Shown: piece after piece, positions 1 through 8,393 of the stretch
Layout of the letters: every line of letters begins with the position of its first letter
Position numbering within the stretch: the stretch's first letter is position 1
DNA from: CAXMST01 sp963700785
GTDB taxonomy: Bacteria > Actinomycetota > Thermoleophilia > Solirubrobacterales > 70-9
NCBI GenBank assembly: GCA_963700785.1
Contig: CAVOYZ010000009.1
Location: 1 to 64,000, forward strand
DNA: 64,000 nt
Direction: 5' to 3'
Program-made: the position numbers and the translations under genes
Notes under the pieces: generated by a model
What the model was told of the DNA's origin: nothing
The model's input: only the letters and a program-made list of their open reading frames with translations
The model's database searches: none

Positions 1-192
1 TCCGCCAACCTCGCCCTGGCCGGGCGCGGCGTCGGTTTCGTGCTGGGGGCATCGGCGCTGATCGCGTTCCTCCTGTTCGTGACCACCGACCTGGACCGGC
101 CCACCCGAGGCCCGATCCAGGTACCCGACACCGTCCTCGTCAGGCAGCTCGAGTCGATGAGGATGCCCCCGGCAGCACCGCCGCCGCGCTGA
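1..192 (+). CDS. C-terminal end of a DUF4239 (bestrophin-like) membrane protein
   Basis: Open from the first base to the TGA at 190-192; the gene begins outside the window, so only 63 residues are visible. They form one hydrophobic segment (about residues 11-27) followed by DLDRPTRGPIQVP and a short tail ending in APPPR. The 'aspartate-leucine-aspartate-arginine-proline' turn just after the last membrane helix, then a Gly-Ile-x-Val-x-x strand, is how DUF4239 proteins usually end. Function of the family is unknown; some members are described as bestrophin-like, that is possibly channels. The family call rests on this tail only. Confidence 0.6.
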   Translation, partial: SANLALAGRGVGFVLGASALIAFLLFVTTDLDRPTRGPIQVPDTVLVRQLESMRMPPAAPPPR

Positions 193-345
193 GGACGAGC
201 CCGCCACGCGAACCGCCGGCTGACTGAGATCGGCATCGACCCGATTGACGAGAAGGTGAGCCCGTACTCCATGCGGCGCCTCTACGCGAGCCTCCGGTAT
301 GCGCTCGGTGACGACCGGTCTACATCAGCGCACATTGGGCACTGG
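193..345 (+). pseudogene. Remnant of a tyrosine recombinase (phage-type integrase), C-terminal part
   Basis: Directly after the preceding stop, the same frame continues without a start codon. It encodes text resembling the C-terminal catalytic domain of actinobacterial phage integrases: a helix ending RRLTEIGID, then SPYSMRRLYASLRYALGDD, then IGH. In active enzymes the first block reads SPHSLRRTYASL, with the catalytic His and Arg of the R-H-R-H-Y set. Here the His is Tyr; Arg remains. The second GH survives, but the usual segment carrying the catalytic Tyr is unrecognisable. The remnant sits just before a tRNA-Arg gene, the classic place for an integrated element. I infer a leftover of an old integration with the rest of the element lost. 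Confidence 0.6.
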
Positions 346-431
346 CACCACCGAGCAGTGGGTCAAGTCCGCCGGGCGTATGGACACCCAGTACCCTGCG
401 AACGGCTTGGCAGAGCCGAATCTGGCCACCG

Positions 432-505
<74 letters not shown>

Positions 506-553
506 TGGGCCGCGGCCGTGCACGGTCGAGGGGGCTTCGGCGCCCCGAACGGT

Positions 554-1111
554 TCACCCGTCGGGCCGGTCGGGGTAGACGTCGTCGATCGTCGCCAGGG
601 CGGTGTAGGCGCCGCCGCCGGCCGCCTCGATCGCCTCGGCACCGCCGGCGAGGCGGTCGAGGACAGAGACCGTGCCGACGATCTCGAGACCCTCCTCGCG
701 ACAGCGCTCGATCGCCTGCACGGTCGAGCCCCCGGTGGTGACCACGTCCTCGACGATCAGCACCGGGGTCCCGGGCTCGAGCAGCGGGCCCTCGACCCAG
801 CGCTGCAGGCCGTGCTGCTTCTTGTCCTTGCGGACGAAGAAGGCGATTAGATCCTCGCCGTGCTCACCGGCGAGGGCGGCGCTGGCGATCGGGTCGGCGC
901 CCATCGTCATGCCACCGACGGCGCGGGCCCCGAGCTCCCGCGCCCTCGCGGAGACGAGATCACCGAGCGCTCCGAAGGCGGGCTGACGCAGGATCGCCCG
1001 CTTCGCATCGACGTAGTAGGAGGCGGTCTCGCCGCTGGTCAGCGTCACCTCGCCGATCACCAGGGCATGCTCGCGGAGCTCGTCGATCAGGATCTGGCGC
1101 GGGTCGGCCAC
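554..1111 (-). CDS. pyrE: Orotate phosphoribosyltransferase
   Basis: Transfers the phosphoribosyl group of PRPP to orotate to make OMP, the fifth step of pyrimidine synthesis in the cytosol. The 185-residue protein has the flexible catalytic loop FVRKDKKQHG (about 92-101) with its lysines, and the PRPP-binding loop VLIVEDVVTTGGST (about 117-130). GTG start at 1111. A TACGAT hexamer at 1125-1120, eight bases before the GTG, suggests its own nearly leaderless promoter. The upstream oxidase frame as read runs 25 bases into pyrE, but its likely native stop is at 1149, which leaves this promoter free. Length is at the short end for the family. Confidence 0.95.
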   Translation of the reverse strand: MADPRQILIDELREHALVIGEVTLTSGETASYYVDAKRAILRQPAFGALGDLVSARARELGARAVGGMTMGADPIASAALAGEHGEDLIAFFVRKDKKQHGLQRWVEGPLLEPGTPVLIVEDVVTTGGSTVQAIERCREEGLEIVGTVSVLDRLAGGAEAIEAAGGGAYTALATIDDVYPDRPDG

Positions 1112-2490
1112 GGTGCCAGATCGTACGCGGACGGGGCGTGGCCCGAGCTCAGCTCGGACGGCCCATCCACTCCCGGAAGGTTCCGCTCTGGATCGTAGGC
1201 GGCGCGGATCTCGTCCAGCCGCTTGAGGTTGGCGTCGCTGACGAACCGTGCCGGTCGCGCGCCGAGGTTCTCGTCGGCGAGCTGGATGCCGGTGGCCAGG
1301 TGGTCCATCTCGGCCATCCGCTCAGCCGCCCAGGGCACGTTGACCTCGTCGCGGGCAGGGTCGGTCCAGACGCCGTAGACGGCAATGTAGGTCTCGTCCT
1401 CGCATGAGTAGGCCATCTCCGGCCGTTCGGGGCTCTCGCCCCAGTTCATCCACAGCATGTGGGAGTAGGGCGCCTCGGGGAGTGTCTCGGCGATGCGGCG
1501 GATCCCGGGCAACAGGTCATGGGCCGGGGCGTGGGTCCACATGTTGTCGGCGACGTAACGGTGTTCGTCCGGGTAGGCGGCGCGCACCCCCGCGTAGAGG
1601 TCGTCCATCGACACCGGGAGATAGGGGACGCTGATCTTCGCCCGATCGATCACCGGGCAGGTCTGCAGCAGGCTCAGAGCGGCACGGGCCTGTTCCTCGG
1701 TGTCGACCAGCGTCGGCCCGGTGACCGCAACCTCGACCTCGCCGGCGTCGTCGTAGTGGAGGATCACCATCAGCTCGGTCCGGCGGTCGACGCGCGGCCC
1801 GATCTCGCCGGCCCAGGCGAAGACCTCGTCAATCAGCTCGACCGGGTAGGTGTGAACCGCATTGGCGACGTGCTGCGGCCGTGGGTAGACGCGCACATGA
1901 AAGCGAGTGACCACGCCGAAGAAGCCAGGACCCGCTCCGCGCGCCGCCCAGAGCAGATCGGGGTGAGCCTCACCGTCGGCGTGAACCAGCTCACCGTCGG
2001 CGGTGACGACGTCGATCGCCTCGACGCTCATGCAGGCCGGCCCGTGCACGCGGCCGTTCCAGCCGAACCCTCCCTGAAGCAGGTAACCGCCGACCGCGAC
2101 CCCGACGCAGTGCCCGGCGGGGAAGAAGAGTCCCTGCTCCGCGAGCGCGGCGACCAGCGCCGTCCCCTGTACGCCGGGCTGGACCGTCGCCCGCATCGTC
2201 TCGCGGTCGATGCTGACCGCGGTCAGGGCCGCGAGGTCGAGGAGGATGCCACCCTCGCGGATGTGGTTTCCAGCCCAGCTGTGGCCGCCCGAGCGGACCG
2301 TGAGCTGCATCCCCCGCTCGCGGGCGAGACGAACCGCGCCGATCACGTCCTGCTCGGATCGCGCCTGGACGATCAGATCCGGATACGCCTCGGGGACGCG
2401 GGCGTTCCACAGCGACGCTGCCCGGGCCTGCTCATATCCCTCAGCGCCCCGCTCGAGCAGCGGTCCCTGGAAACGATCGGCGCCCATCAA
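1087..2490 (-). CDS. FAD-linked oxidase with two-point covalent flavin (berberine bridge enzyme type)
   Basis: An oxidase of the PCMH-fold/berberine bridge family, oxidising an alcohol, sugar or phenolic substrate with O2. The FAD domain carries RSGGHSWAGN with His70, which takes the 8-alpha linkage, and GHCVGVAVGGYLL with Cys128, which takes the 6-S-cysteinyl linkage. Both anchors of bicovalent flavin are therefore present. The final residues as read look wrong. An extra base near 1177-1182 has probably shifted the frame; removing it gives the usual family ending (YDPER, then FREWMGRP) with a stop at 1149. The gene overlaps the PhlG-like gene upstream by four bases (ATGA), so the two are co-translated. 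Substrate unknown. Confidence 0.85.
   Translation of the reverse strand: MMGADRFQGPLLERGAEGYEQARAASLWNARVPEAYPDLIVQARSEQDVIGAVRLARERGMQLTVRSGGHSWAGNHIREGGILLDLAALTAVSIDRETMRATVQPGVQGTALVAALAEQGLFFPAGHCVGVAVGGYLLQGGFGWNGRVHGPACMSVEAIDVVTADGELVHADGEAHPDLLWAARGAGPGFFGVVTRFHVRVYPRPQHVANAVHTYPVELIDEVFAWAGEIGPRVDRRTELMVILHYDDAGEVEVAVTGPTLVDTEEQARAALSLLQTCPVIDRAKISVPYLPVSMDDLYAGVRAAYPDEHRYVADNMWTHAPAHDLLPGIRRIAETLPEAPYSHMLWMNWGESPERPEMAYSCEDETYIAVYGVWTDPARDEVNVPWAAERMAEMDHLATGIQLADENLGARPARFVSDANLKRLDEIRAAYDPERNLPGVDGPSELSSGHAPSAYDLAPWPTRARS
1120..1125 (-). promoter_or_regulatory. Putative -10 element of pyrE
   Basis: TACGAT on the minus strand, eight bases before the GTG start. It matches the TAnnnT pattern seen at many starts in this window; the transcript would begin close to the start codon. 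Confidence 0.4.
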
Positions 2491-3296
2491 GCCAGCCTAT
2501 CGTCGGTGCTCGAGCCCCACCGCGTGTAGAGCTCGGGGATCAGCGTGGCGAAGTTCGCGTACTCGGCCGCGCAGTGACGGGCGAGGGCGCGGGGCAGCTC
2601 GGCGGGGAGGGCAAGCCTGCGGACAACGCGGTTGTTGACCAGCCTTCCGACCGCCGCTGCGATTGGCGCCGGCGCGTAGGGGCGAAGCGTCGCGCCGAGC
2701 CAGAATCGGCTGCGCAGCACAACGCCGTCGCCCTCGCGGAGAAAGACGTGGACCATTGGGCCGGCGCGCATCCGCTTGCCCTCGTCACCGGCCCAGCCGC
2801 AGACGATCGTGCCGACGGCGGGCTCGTCGAGCGCGTCGGTCCCGAAGCCGATCTCGCTCGGCCGCACGAACTCGATCCGGGCCCGGGTCACGCCCAGCCC
2901 GATGTCCTCGACCGGATGGTGGACCGCACCCCAGTGTGGCTTGGCGCCCGGTGCTGGGGGCGGATCGAGCGAGTTCGACTCGTGCGCCCCCGGAAACCAG
3001 ACCCGGTAGCGCAGCGACCGGCGCGGGTGCCAGTCGAACCACCAGTCGACCATCTCGGCAACGACCGCGGGCATCGGCGTCCGCACCGCCACGTAGGCGA
3101 CACCGTCGTCGAGCCGGCACCAGCCGGTCTCCGCCTGCAGGGGGGCCGGATCCAGAAGCCGGTCCATGCGCGCTCTCGGCAGCGCCAGGCCGGGGGCGAT
3201 CGGGCCCGCCTCGATCGCCCTCCACGCGGCTGCGTCGGGCGGGCTCATCGGCCGGTCCAGGTACTCGGCCAGGTCGGCCCCGTTCACAGCCGTCAC
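2487..3296 (-). CDS. DAPG hydrolase (PhlG)-like protein
   Basis: 269 residues from a GTG at 3296. The segment TGWCRLDDGVAYVAVRTPMP, then EMVDWWFDWHP, then RYRVWFPGAH resembles PhlG, the zinc enzyme that removes an acetyl group from 2,4-diacetylphloroglucinol by C-C hydrolysis. A late HCAAEYANFATLIPELY block also fits that family. Family members in actinobacteria are mostly uncharacterised and the real substrate may be another beta-diketone or acylphenol. The gene begins eight bases after the L,D-transpeptidase stop and overlaps the flavin oxidase by ATGA. The pair may form a short pathway on one phenolic or polyketide compound; that is inference. Confidence 0.7.
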   Translation of the reverse strand: MTAVNGADLAEYLDRPMSPPDAAAWRAIEAGPIAPGLALPRARMDRLLDPAPLQAETGWCRLDDGVAYVAVRTPMPAVVAEMVDWWFDWHPRRSLRYRVWFPGAHESNSLDPPPAPGAKPHWGAVHHPVEDIGLGVTRARIEFVRPSEIGFGTDALDEPAVGTIVCGWAGDEGKRMRAGPMVHVFLREGDGVVLRSRFWLGATLRPYAPAPIAAAVGRLVNNRVVRRLALPAELPRALARHCAAEYANFATLIPELYTRWGSSTDDRLA

Positions 3297-3303
3297 GCCG
3301 GGC

Positions 3304-4356
3304 TCAGCGGTCGACGTGGATCAGATCGCCGAGGTCGATCCAGTCGTAGATGTGCTTCGAGTCCGGGATCGGGTTGCGGGCGCATCCATGGCTTGCGGGG
3401 TAGTTGGGCACCGACTTGTAGCCATGGGTCGCGTAGCCGCGATTCCAGTAGACCGAGTAGTACATCCCGAGGCTGTTGAAGCCCGGGTCCTTGCGATAGA
3501 AGCGCCAGGTTCCGAGCGGGGTCGGCGTTGCCGAGGCGCCGGTGGAGGTGTGGTAGATCTCCTTCGCCTTGCCGCCCTTGGCGAGGACCAGGATCTGCCT
3601 CGAGATGTCGAGCTCGACGTGCTTGCCCGAGCCCGGATGCTTGACCTTGTAGCCGCCGGCGCCCTTGGCGAGCTTCTTGAAGATCTTGCCGCTCGCCTTG
3701 CTGTTCCACGACATCCCGTTGACCTTGCGGAAGGCGAGCACCGCCCGCGCGGTGGCCGAGTCGAAGCTCTTGCCCCGGTCGTTGACGTAGCCGAGGCGGG
3801 CCAGCAGGTTGTTGAACAGGCGCACGGTCGTGCTCCGGTTCCCCTGCCGCAGGTCGGGGTAGCTGATCTTGAAGCCCTTGGTCCGCTCCTGATCGAAGGT
3901 CAGCTTCCGGCTCCGCTTGTGGATCGCCTGGACCGAGTAACGGCCGGGGCGGGTCTGCTTCTGGGAGATCGAGAAGCGGCTGAAGTTCGACCCCTTCTTC
4001 CGCTTCGGGGTGACGACCTTGCGCTTGATCGTCTTCGTCCCGCGGCGCACGATCAGCGTCACCCGCTCCCCCTTGACGAACGGAGCCAGGGTGCCGGCGG
4101 CGGTGAACTTGTTGCCGACCTTGAGCCGGCCCCCGCTCAGGCCCTTGAGCCTCAGCTTGAGCCGGGACTCGCGAATCGCAGGCTGCTGCGGCGTCGTGCC
4201 GTTGCCGCTCTCGCCGGCCTTCGCCTCGGGGGCCGCAGCCGACTCGGTCGCTTGAGCTTCCACGGCCGGCGTCTGGGCAGATGCGTAGCCGCCACCCAGT
4301 GCGAGGAGAGCGGCGCTGATCGCGAGCATGACCCCCCAGCGCGAACGGTGAATCAT
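3304..4356 (-). CDS. Secreted L,D-transpeptidase (YkuD domain)
   Basis: Cross-links or modifies peptidoglycan stem peptides outside the membrane. The 350-residue protein starts with a signal peptide (MIHRSRWGVMLAISAALLAL, cleavage likely after YASA). It has an Ig-like or beta-rich middle, a peptidoglycan-binding-like repeat (RLFNNLLARLGYVNDRG, about 205-245) and a C-terminal YkuD domain with H-G-Y...SHGCARNP, where Cys is the nucleophile. The more common box is SHGCIR; Ala is a mild variant. The start is fixed by the signal peptide and by TAGACT at 4369-4364, seven bases upstream. Longer upstream readings in this frame are overlaps with other genes. Confidence 0.9.
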   Translation of the reverse strand: MIHRSRWGVMLAISAALLALGGGYASAQTPAVEAQATESAAAPEAKAGESGNGTTPQQPAIRESRLKLRLKGLSGGRLKVGNKFTAAGTLAPFVKGERVTLIVRRGTKTIKRKVVTPKRKKGSNFSRFSISQKQTRPGRYSVQAIHKRSRKLTFDQERTKGFKISYPDLRQGNRSTTVRLFNNLLARLGYVNDRGKSFDSATARAVLAFRKVNGMSWNSKASGKIFKKLAKGAGGYKVKHPGSGKHVELDISRQILVLAKGGKAKEIYHTSTGASATPTPLGTWRFYRKDPGFNSLGMYYSVYWNRGYATHGYKSVPNYPASHGCARNPIPDSKHIYDWIDLGDLIHVDR

Positions 4357-4363
4357 GGTGAGC

Positions 4364-4369
4364 AGTCTA
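4364..4369 (-). promoter_or_regulatory. Putative -10 element of the L,D-transpeptidase gene
   Basis: TAGACT on the minus strand, seven bases before the ATG at 4356. It lies in the short gap after the CPBP protease gene. Confidence 0.4.
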
Positions 4370-4406
4370 GTTCTTGGCCCGCCGGTCCGGCGGTCGGACC
4401 CGCCGC

Positions 4407-5198
4407 TCAGAGCTTGATCACGTCGATCAGGACCAGGAAGGCAAGCGTGTTGTTGAGCGCATGCAGCGTGATCGGCGCCCACAGGGTGCCGCTGCGTTCG
4501 TATGCCCAGGCCAGCACGGCCCCGAACACGGCCAGCTGCAGCCCGACGGCGAGATCCCCGGTCGGCAGATGGGGAAGCCCGAACAGCACCCCCGAGATCA
4601 ACGCCGCCGGCCACAGCGTCAGTCGCTGGCGGATGCCGCCGAACAGCAGACCGCGGAAGAACAGCTCCTCGCTGATCGCCGCCCCGGCGATGATCAGCAC
4701 CCCGGCCGCGATCGTCACCGCCAGGGTCGCGTTCTCGTCGGCGCCGAGGGTCTCGGCGATGTCCTGCTGCTCCGGTGCCAGCAGGGCTGCGATCACGGCT
4801 GCGATCACCAGGTAGGCAACGATCGCGATCAGCACGGTGGTCACGATCCGCGGTCCGAACGGCCGCATGCCGAGCCGGCGCGCGGCTTCGGCCAGCCCGC
4901 CGCCGTTGGCCATGATCGTCGCCCCGAGCGCGGCGACGATGAAGCCGAGCACGGTGAACGCCTGCAGCACCAACGCGCCGCTGTCGGAAAGCTCCTCGCC
5001 GCCGCCCGAGGTGAGCGTCGGGTCGAACAGCGCGACCAGCACGAAGCCGGCGACCGAGATCCCGATCACGATCAGGACCGCGACGATGATCTCGCGCACC
5101 CCGACGGCGCTCCGCGGCACCCCGACGTACCCCTCCTCGGTCGGCAGCAGATCGGAGCTCGGGGTCTCCGTCGGCTCGATCTCCGGCTCGGCGCTCAT
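4407..5198 (-). CDS. CPBP family intramembrane metalloprotease (CAAX-like)
   Basis: A 263-residue integral membrane protein with about seven helices after an acidic N-terminal tail of roughly 35 residues. The family's three motifs are present: EELFFRG (EExxxR), a His in FGLPHLPTG, and HALNN (HxxxN) near the C-terminus. Members cleave or process peptides in the membrane or protect against bacteriocins; the substrate here is unknown. The ATG at 5198 overlaps the stop of the HAD gene by four bases, so it is translated together with that gene. Confidence 0.88.
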   Translation of the reverse strand: MSAEPEIEPTETPSSDLLPTEEGYVGVPRSAVGVREIIVAVLIVIGISVAGFVLVALFDPTLTSGGGEELSDSGALVLQAFTVLGFIVAALGATIMANGGGLAEAARRLGMRPFGPRIVTTVLIAIVAYLVIAAVIAALLAPEQQDIAETLGADENATLAVTIAAGVLIIAGAAISEELFFRGLLFGGIRQRLTLWPAALISGVLFGLPHLPTGDLAVGLQLAVFGAVLAWAYERSGTLWAPITLHALNNTLAFLVLIDVIKL

Positions 5199-5833
5199 CG
5201 GTCGAGATGCTCGCTGATCTCGGCGAGCGAGGAGATGTCGCCGTCGCCGCCGCGGTCGAGCCGCAGCACCTCGATCCCGGCGCCACGCGCCGCGGTGACG
5301 TCGTCGCCGCTGTCGCCGACGTGCAGCGCGTCGGATGCCTCGCAGCCGGCGATCTCGAGCGCCGGGGCGAAGATCGCCGGGTCGGGCTTGCGGGCTCCCG
5401 CGGTCGCCGAGCTGACGATGCCGTCGAGCTCGGCCCCGAGCCCGAGCCGGGCGAGAACCGACGGCAGCGAGCAGTCCCAGTTCGAGACGCAGACCAGCCG
5501 GTGGCCGGCCTCGCGCAGCGACCGCAGGGCCGGGAGCGCGTCGTCGTAGGGGTGAAAGTGGAGGGCATCCATCATCGTCCCGACGCTGACCTCCCGCCCG
5601 ATCTCCCGCGAGAGGACGGCGGCGCAGCGCCGACGCAGGTCGGCCAGCGAGTCGGGGTCGCCGCCCTCGTCGGTGCGCGCCATGTAGTAGGTCATCTCGG
5701 CGATGAACGCGTCGCGCACGCGATCGGGCTCGATCCCGCGCACCGCCTCGGGGTCGATCCGCTCCCATGGGGCCTCGAGCCAGAGCATCGTCCCGAGGGC
5801 ATCGATGAAGACAGCGCGTCGCACGGGCGGCAT
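5195..5833 (-). CDS. HAD-superfamily hydrolase
   Basis: A 212-residue phosphatase-type HAD protein. Motif I is FIDALGTML: the nucleophile Asp is present, but the second Asp of DxDGT is Leu, as in the REG-2/HDHD3-like subgroup. Motif II is VSNWD, motif III the Lys in GARKPDPAIF, and motif IV HVGDSGDDV. Cap residues lie between about 25 and 90. ATG at 5833, four-base overlap with the CPBP gene downstream. Substrate cannot be told from sequence. Confidence 0.85.
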   Translation of the reverse strand: MPPVRRAVFIDALGTMLWLEAPWERIDPEAVRGIEPDRVRDAFIAEMTYYMARTDEGGDPDSLADLRRRCAAVLSREIGREVSVGTMMDALHFHPYDDALPALRSLREAGHRLVCVSNWDCSLPSVLARLGLGAELDGIVSSATAGARKPDPAIFAPALEIAGCEASDALHVGDSGDDVTAARGAGIEVLRLDRGGDGDISSLAEISEHLDR

Positions 5834-5921
5834 TGTGGCGGTTGGCGCCGGGCGCCAGTACCCGGCTGGCGGCCACGCCGCCCGCGCGGCGGCGGCGGGC
5901 GCGTACGCTGCCCGGCGGAAG

Positions 5922-7235
5922 ATGAACCGGAGATCTGGGGTAAGCGAGCCGCCGGTGGAGCGGGCCGTCGGTTGGAGGCCGGCGCTCGCGGGACTGCTGC
6001 TCGCGATCAGCGCCGTGTTGCTCGCAGTGGCCGGCACCGACCTGGTTCCCGCGGCTGCAGACGATGCTCCGCGCTGGATCCTCGGCGTCTTCGGGGCCGG
6101 GCTGGGGATCTCGCCCGGCCTGTTTCTGGCACTGCTCTACGTCGCGATCATCGCCTGGGCCCTGCTCTGGCTGACGGCCGGTGAGCGCGAGAGCCGCGCG
6201 CTCTGGATGCTGATCGCCGCCCTGCTGACGGTCTTCACGCTGGCTCCGCCGCTGCTCTCGCTCGACCTGTTCAGCTACATCGCCTACGGGCGGCTCGGGG
6301 TCGAGGAGGGCCTCAATCCCTACGAGTTCGCCCCGGCCGCGATTCCCGCCGACGAGGCCGCCAGGCGGGTCGAGGACTTCCGCTTCTCGGTCAGCGTCTA
6401 TGGGCCGCTGTTCACGCTGCTGAGCTACCCGCTCGCGGCGATCGGGGTTGGCTTCGCGCTCTGGTCGCTGAAGCTGATCGCCGGTCTCTCGGTCGCGGCG
6501 ATCGCGCTGCTCACCGCCCGGATTGCCCGGCTCCGCGGTCTTGCCGGCGCCCCCGCCGCGGCGTTCGTGGCGCTCAATCCCCTGGTCCTCGTGCACCTCG
6601 TCGGCGGCGGCCACAACGACGGGTTGATGGTCGCGCTCGCGCTCGCGGGCGCGCTGGCGCTGCTCACCGCCCGCCCGGCGGCCGCGGGCGTCGCCTTCGT
6701 CGCCTCGATCGCGGTCAAGGCCGCGGGCGCGCTGTACGTGCCGTTCGCCCTCGCCGGCGCCGAGCGCCGCAGCAGGCTGCTGGTCGGGATCATCGGTGCC
6801 GGCGCGGCGCTGCTGGCGCTGACGCTTCTGATCTTCGGCCCCGACGCCGGCTCCGCCCTCGACGTCGCGGGCGACAACCAGCGCACGGTGAGCCGCTGGA
6901 GCGTTCCGGGCACGCTCTCGCGACTGCTCGACGTCGGCGTCGACCCGATCCGCTACCTGCTCGCCGCGCTCTATGTGGTCGCGCTGATCGCGTTGCTCGC
7001 CTGGGTCGTCAGGGGAGCCGACTGGATCCGGGCCGCCGGTTGGGGCGCCCTCGGCCTGCTGGTCGCGAGCGCCTGGCTGGTCCCCTGGTACGTGATCTGG
7101 CTGTTGCCGCCGGCGGCGGTCTCCCGCGATCGCGCGCTGATCGCCCTGACGATGCTCCTGACGGTGTTTCCAGGCGGTCAACGCGGTTCCGGTCTGAGGG
7201 TTCGGGAGTGGACGGGGCGGGCGAACGGCGCTTGA
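5922..7235 (+). CDS. MptA/MptB-like polyprenol-phosphate mannosyltransferase
   Basis: A membrane glycosyltransferase of the GT-C type with about 10-12 helices. The block GGGHNDGLMVALALAG matches the conserved GGxHNDALM region of the MptA/MptB alpha-1,6-mannosyltransferases, and DLFSYIAYGR with the acidic pair comes early, in the first extracellular loop. It probably adds mannose from a lipid carrier to a cell-envelope glycan. ATG at 5922 is the best start; GTG at 5955 is an alternative. After LTVF the tail turns hydrophilic and unlike the family. Removing one T from TTT at 7167-7169 gives VFQAVNAVPV and a stop at 7195-7197, a more natural end. Confidence 0.8.
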   Translation: MNRRSGVSEPPVERAVGWRPALAGLLLAISAVLLAVAGTDLVPAAADDAPRWILGVFGAGLGISPGLFLALLYVAIIAWALLWLTAGERESRALWMLIAALLTVFTLAPPLLSLDLFSYIAYGRLGVEEGLNPYEFAPAAIPADEAARRVEDFRFSVSVYGPLFTLLSYPLAAIGVGFALWSLKLIAGLSVAAIALLTARIARLRGLAGAPAAAFVALNPLVLVHLVGGGHNDGLMVALALAGALALLTARPAAAGVAFVASIAVKAAGALYVPFALAGAERRSRLLVGIIGAGAALLALTLLIFGPDAGSALDVAGDNQRTVSRWSVPGTLSRLLDVGVDPIRYLLAALYVVALIALLAWVVRGADWIRAAGWGALGLLVASAWLVPWYVIWLLPPAAVSRDRALIALTMLLTVFPGGQRGSGLRVREWTGRANGA

Positions 7236-7261
7236 ATAGAGACGTGCCGCGCGAACCGGAG

Positions 7262-8254
7262 ATGCGGAGCTCCCCCGAGTTCGATCTGATCGCCGCGATC
7301 CGCGAGCGGCTCCGGCACCCGGAGTCCGGCTCACATCTGGTCGGGATCGGCGACGACGCCGCGGTCACCGTCCCCGACGGCGCGACCGCGACGAGCATCG
7401 ATGCGCTGGTGGACGGGGTCCACTTCCGGCGCGAGTGGTGTCCGCCGTCTGCGGCGGGCCACAAGGCCCTGGCCACCGCCCTCAGCGATCTCGCGGCGAT
7501 GGGGGCAGACCCGGGCGAGGCCTACGTCTGGATCGGGTGCCCAGACGACCTCGACGAGGCGGCGATTCTGGCGGTCGCCGAGGGGCTCGCCGACTGTGCC
7601 GCCCGCACCGGCGTCGCGGTGCTCGGCGGCGATCTCACCAGGGCGCCGTCGCTGGCGCTTGCGGTCACGGTTGTCGGGCACGCGGCCACAGCCGAGGAGC
7701 TGGTCGGCAGGCAGGGCGCCCGGCCGGGAGACGCGGTCTGCGTCACCGGTGAGCTCGGCACCGCCGCCGCCGGGCTACTTCTGCTCGAGGGGGCCGATCC
7801 GCCGGCCTCGCTCGCCGGCGACCGGCGCTCCGCGTTGATCGAGCGCCAGCTGCGGCCGATGCCGCGGCTCGCGGAGGGCCTCGCCCTGGCCCGAGCCGGG
7901 GCGGGGGCGATGATCGATCTCTCGGACGGGCTCGGCGCCGACGGTGAGCAGCTCGCGGCGGCGTCCGGGGTCGCGATCGAGATCGAGATCGACCGGGTGC
8001 CGCTCGGCGCCGGGGTCGAGGAGCTCGCCGCGTCGCTGGGCCGCGATCCGCGCGAGCTCGCGCTCGGGGGCGAGGACTACGAGTTGCTCTGCGCCCTGCC
8101 CGCCGGGCGGGTTGCCGCGGCGAGCAAGGCGCTGAGCGGGTTAGGTTGCGGCCTGGCCGAGATCGGCCGGGTCGGCTCAGGTAGCGGGGTTGGGATCAGG
8201 CGTGACGATGGCCGCTTGCTAGCGGCACTCGGCCACGATCAGCTGAACCGCTGA
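7262..8254 (+). CDS. thiL: Thiamine-monophosphate kinase
   Basis: Phosphorylates thiamine monophosphate to the active pyrophosphate cofactor in the cytosol. About 330 residues with the AIR-synthase fold: GIGDDAAV near the N-terminus, TSIDALVDGVHF, LSDLAAMGA, GGDLTRA and VTGELG, then MIDLSDGLGADG and GGEDYELLCALP. These are the usual Mg-ATP and substrate loops in the usual order. Two starts are possible: ATG 7262 (chosen, GGAG just before it) and GTG 7244. No other thiamine gene is nearby. Confidence 0.92.
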   Translation: MRSSPEFDLIAAIRERLRHPESGSHLVGIGDDAAVTVPDGATATSIDALVDGVHFRREWCPPSAAGHKALATALSDLAAMGADPGEAYVWIGCPDDLDEAAILAVAEGLADCAARTGVAVLGGDLTRAPSLALAVTVVGHAATAEELVGRQGARPGDAVCVTGELGTAAAGLLLLEGADPPASLAGDRRSALIERQLRPMPRLAEGLALARAGAGAMIDLSDGLGADGEQLAAASGVAIEIEIDRVPLGAGVEELAASLGRDPRELALGGEDYELLCALPAGRVAAASKALSGLGCGLAEIGRVGSGSGVGIRRDDGRLLAALGHDQLNR

Positions 8255-8393
8255 CCTCCCGGTCGAGCACCATCGCTCCGATCCGCTGCAGCATCGCTGC
8301 TGCCACACGGGTGGAACTGACCCGGTACTCGCCCTTCGCTACCCGTCGATGGACATGGTCGAGGTGATCAATACTGGCACGCATCAGCATCAC
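8196..8393 (-). CDS. Small protein with a FlgM-like C-terminal pattern
   Basis: 65 residues from a GTG at 8393 with GAGAAG ahead of it; ATG at 8390 is an alternative. The middle part, HRRVAKGEYRVSSTRVAAAMLQR, follows the pattern of the FlgM anti-sigma-28 C-terminal helix (I-x-x-G-x-Y-x-V-D-x-x-x-V-A-x-A-M-L). It lacks the longer N-terminus of true FlgM, and no flagellar gene is in the window. It overlaps the end of thiL on the other strand by 59 bases and lies in a patch less GC-rich than its neighbours. It could be a transferred regulator or a chance frame. Confidence 0.4.
   Translation of the reverse strand: MMLMRASIDHLDHVHRRVAKGEYRVSSTRVAAAMLQRIGAMVLDREVSGSADRGRVPLASGHRHA

Noticed and set aside
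3304..5568. Minus-strand open frame of 754 codons
   Set aside because: Real protein starts at the signal peptide at 4356; the upstream part overlaps the CPBP and HAD genes in another frame.
4407..7334. Minus-strand open frame of 975 codons
   Set aside because: Only its last 263 codons (the CPBP protease) look like protein; the rest is the opposite strand of the MptB-like gene and another frame of the HAD gene, low-complexity Arg/Gln/Asp text typical of high-GC shadows.
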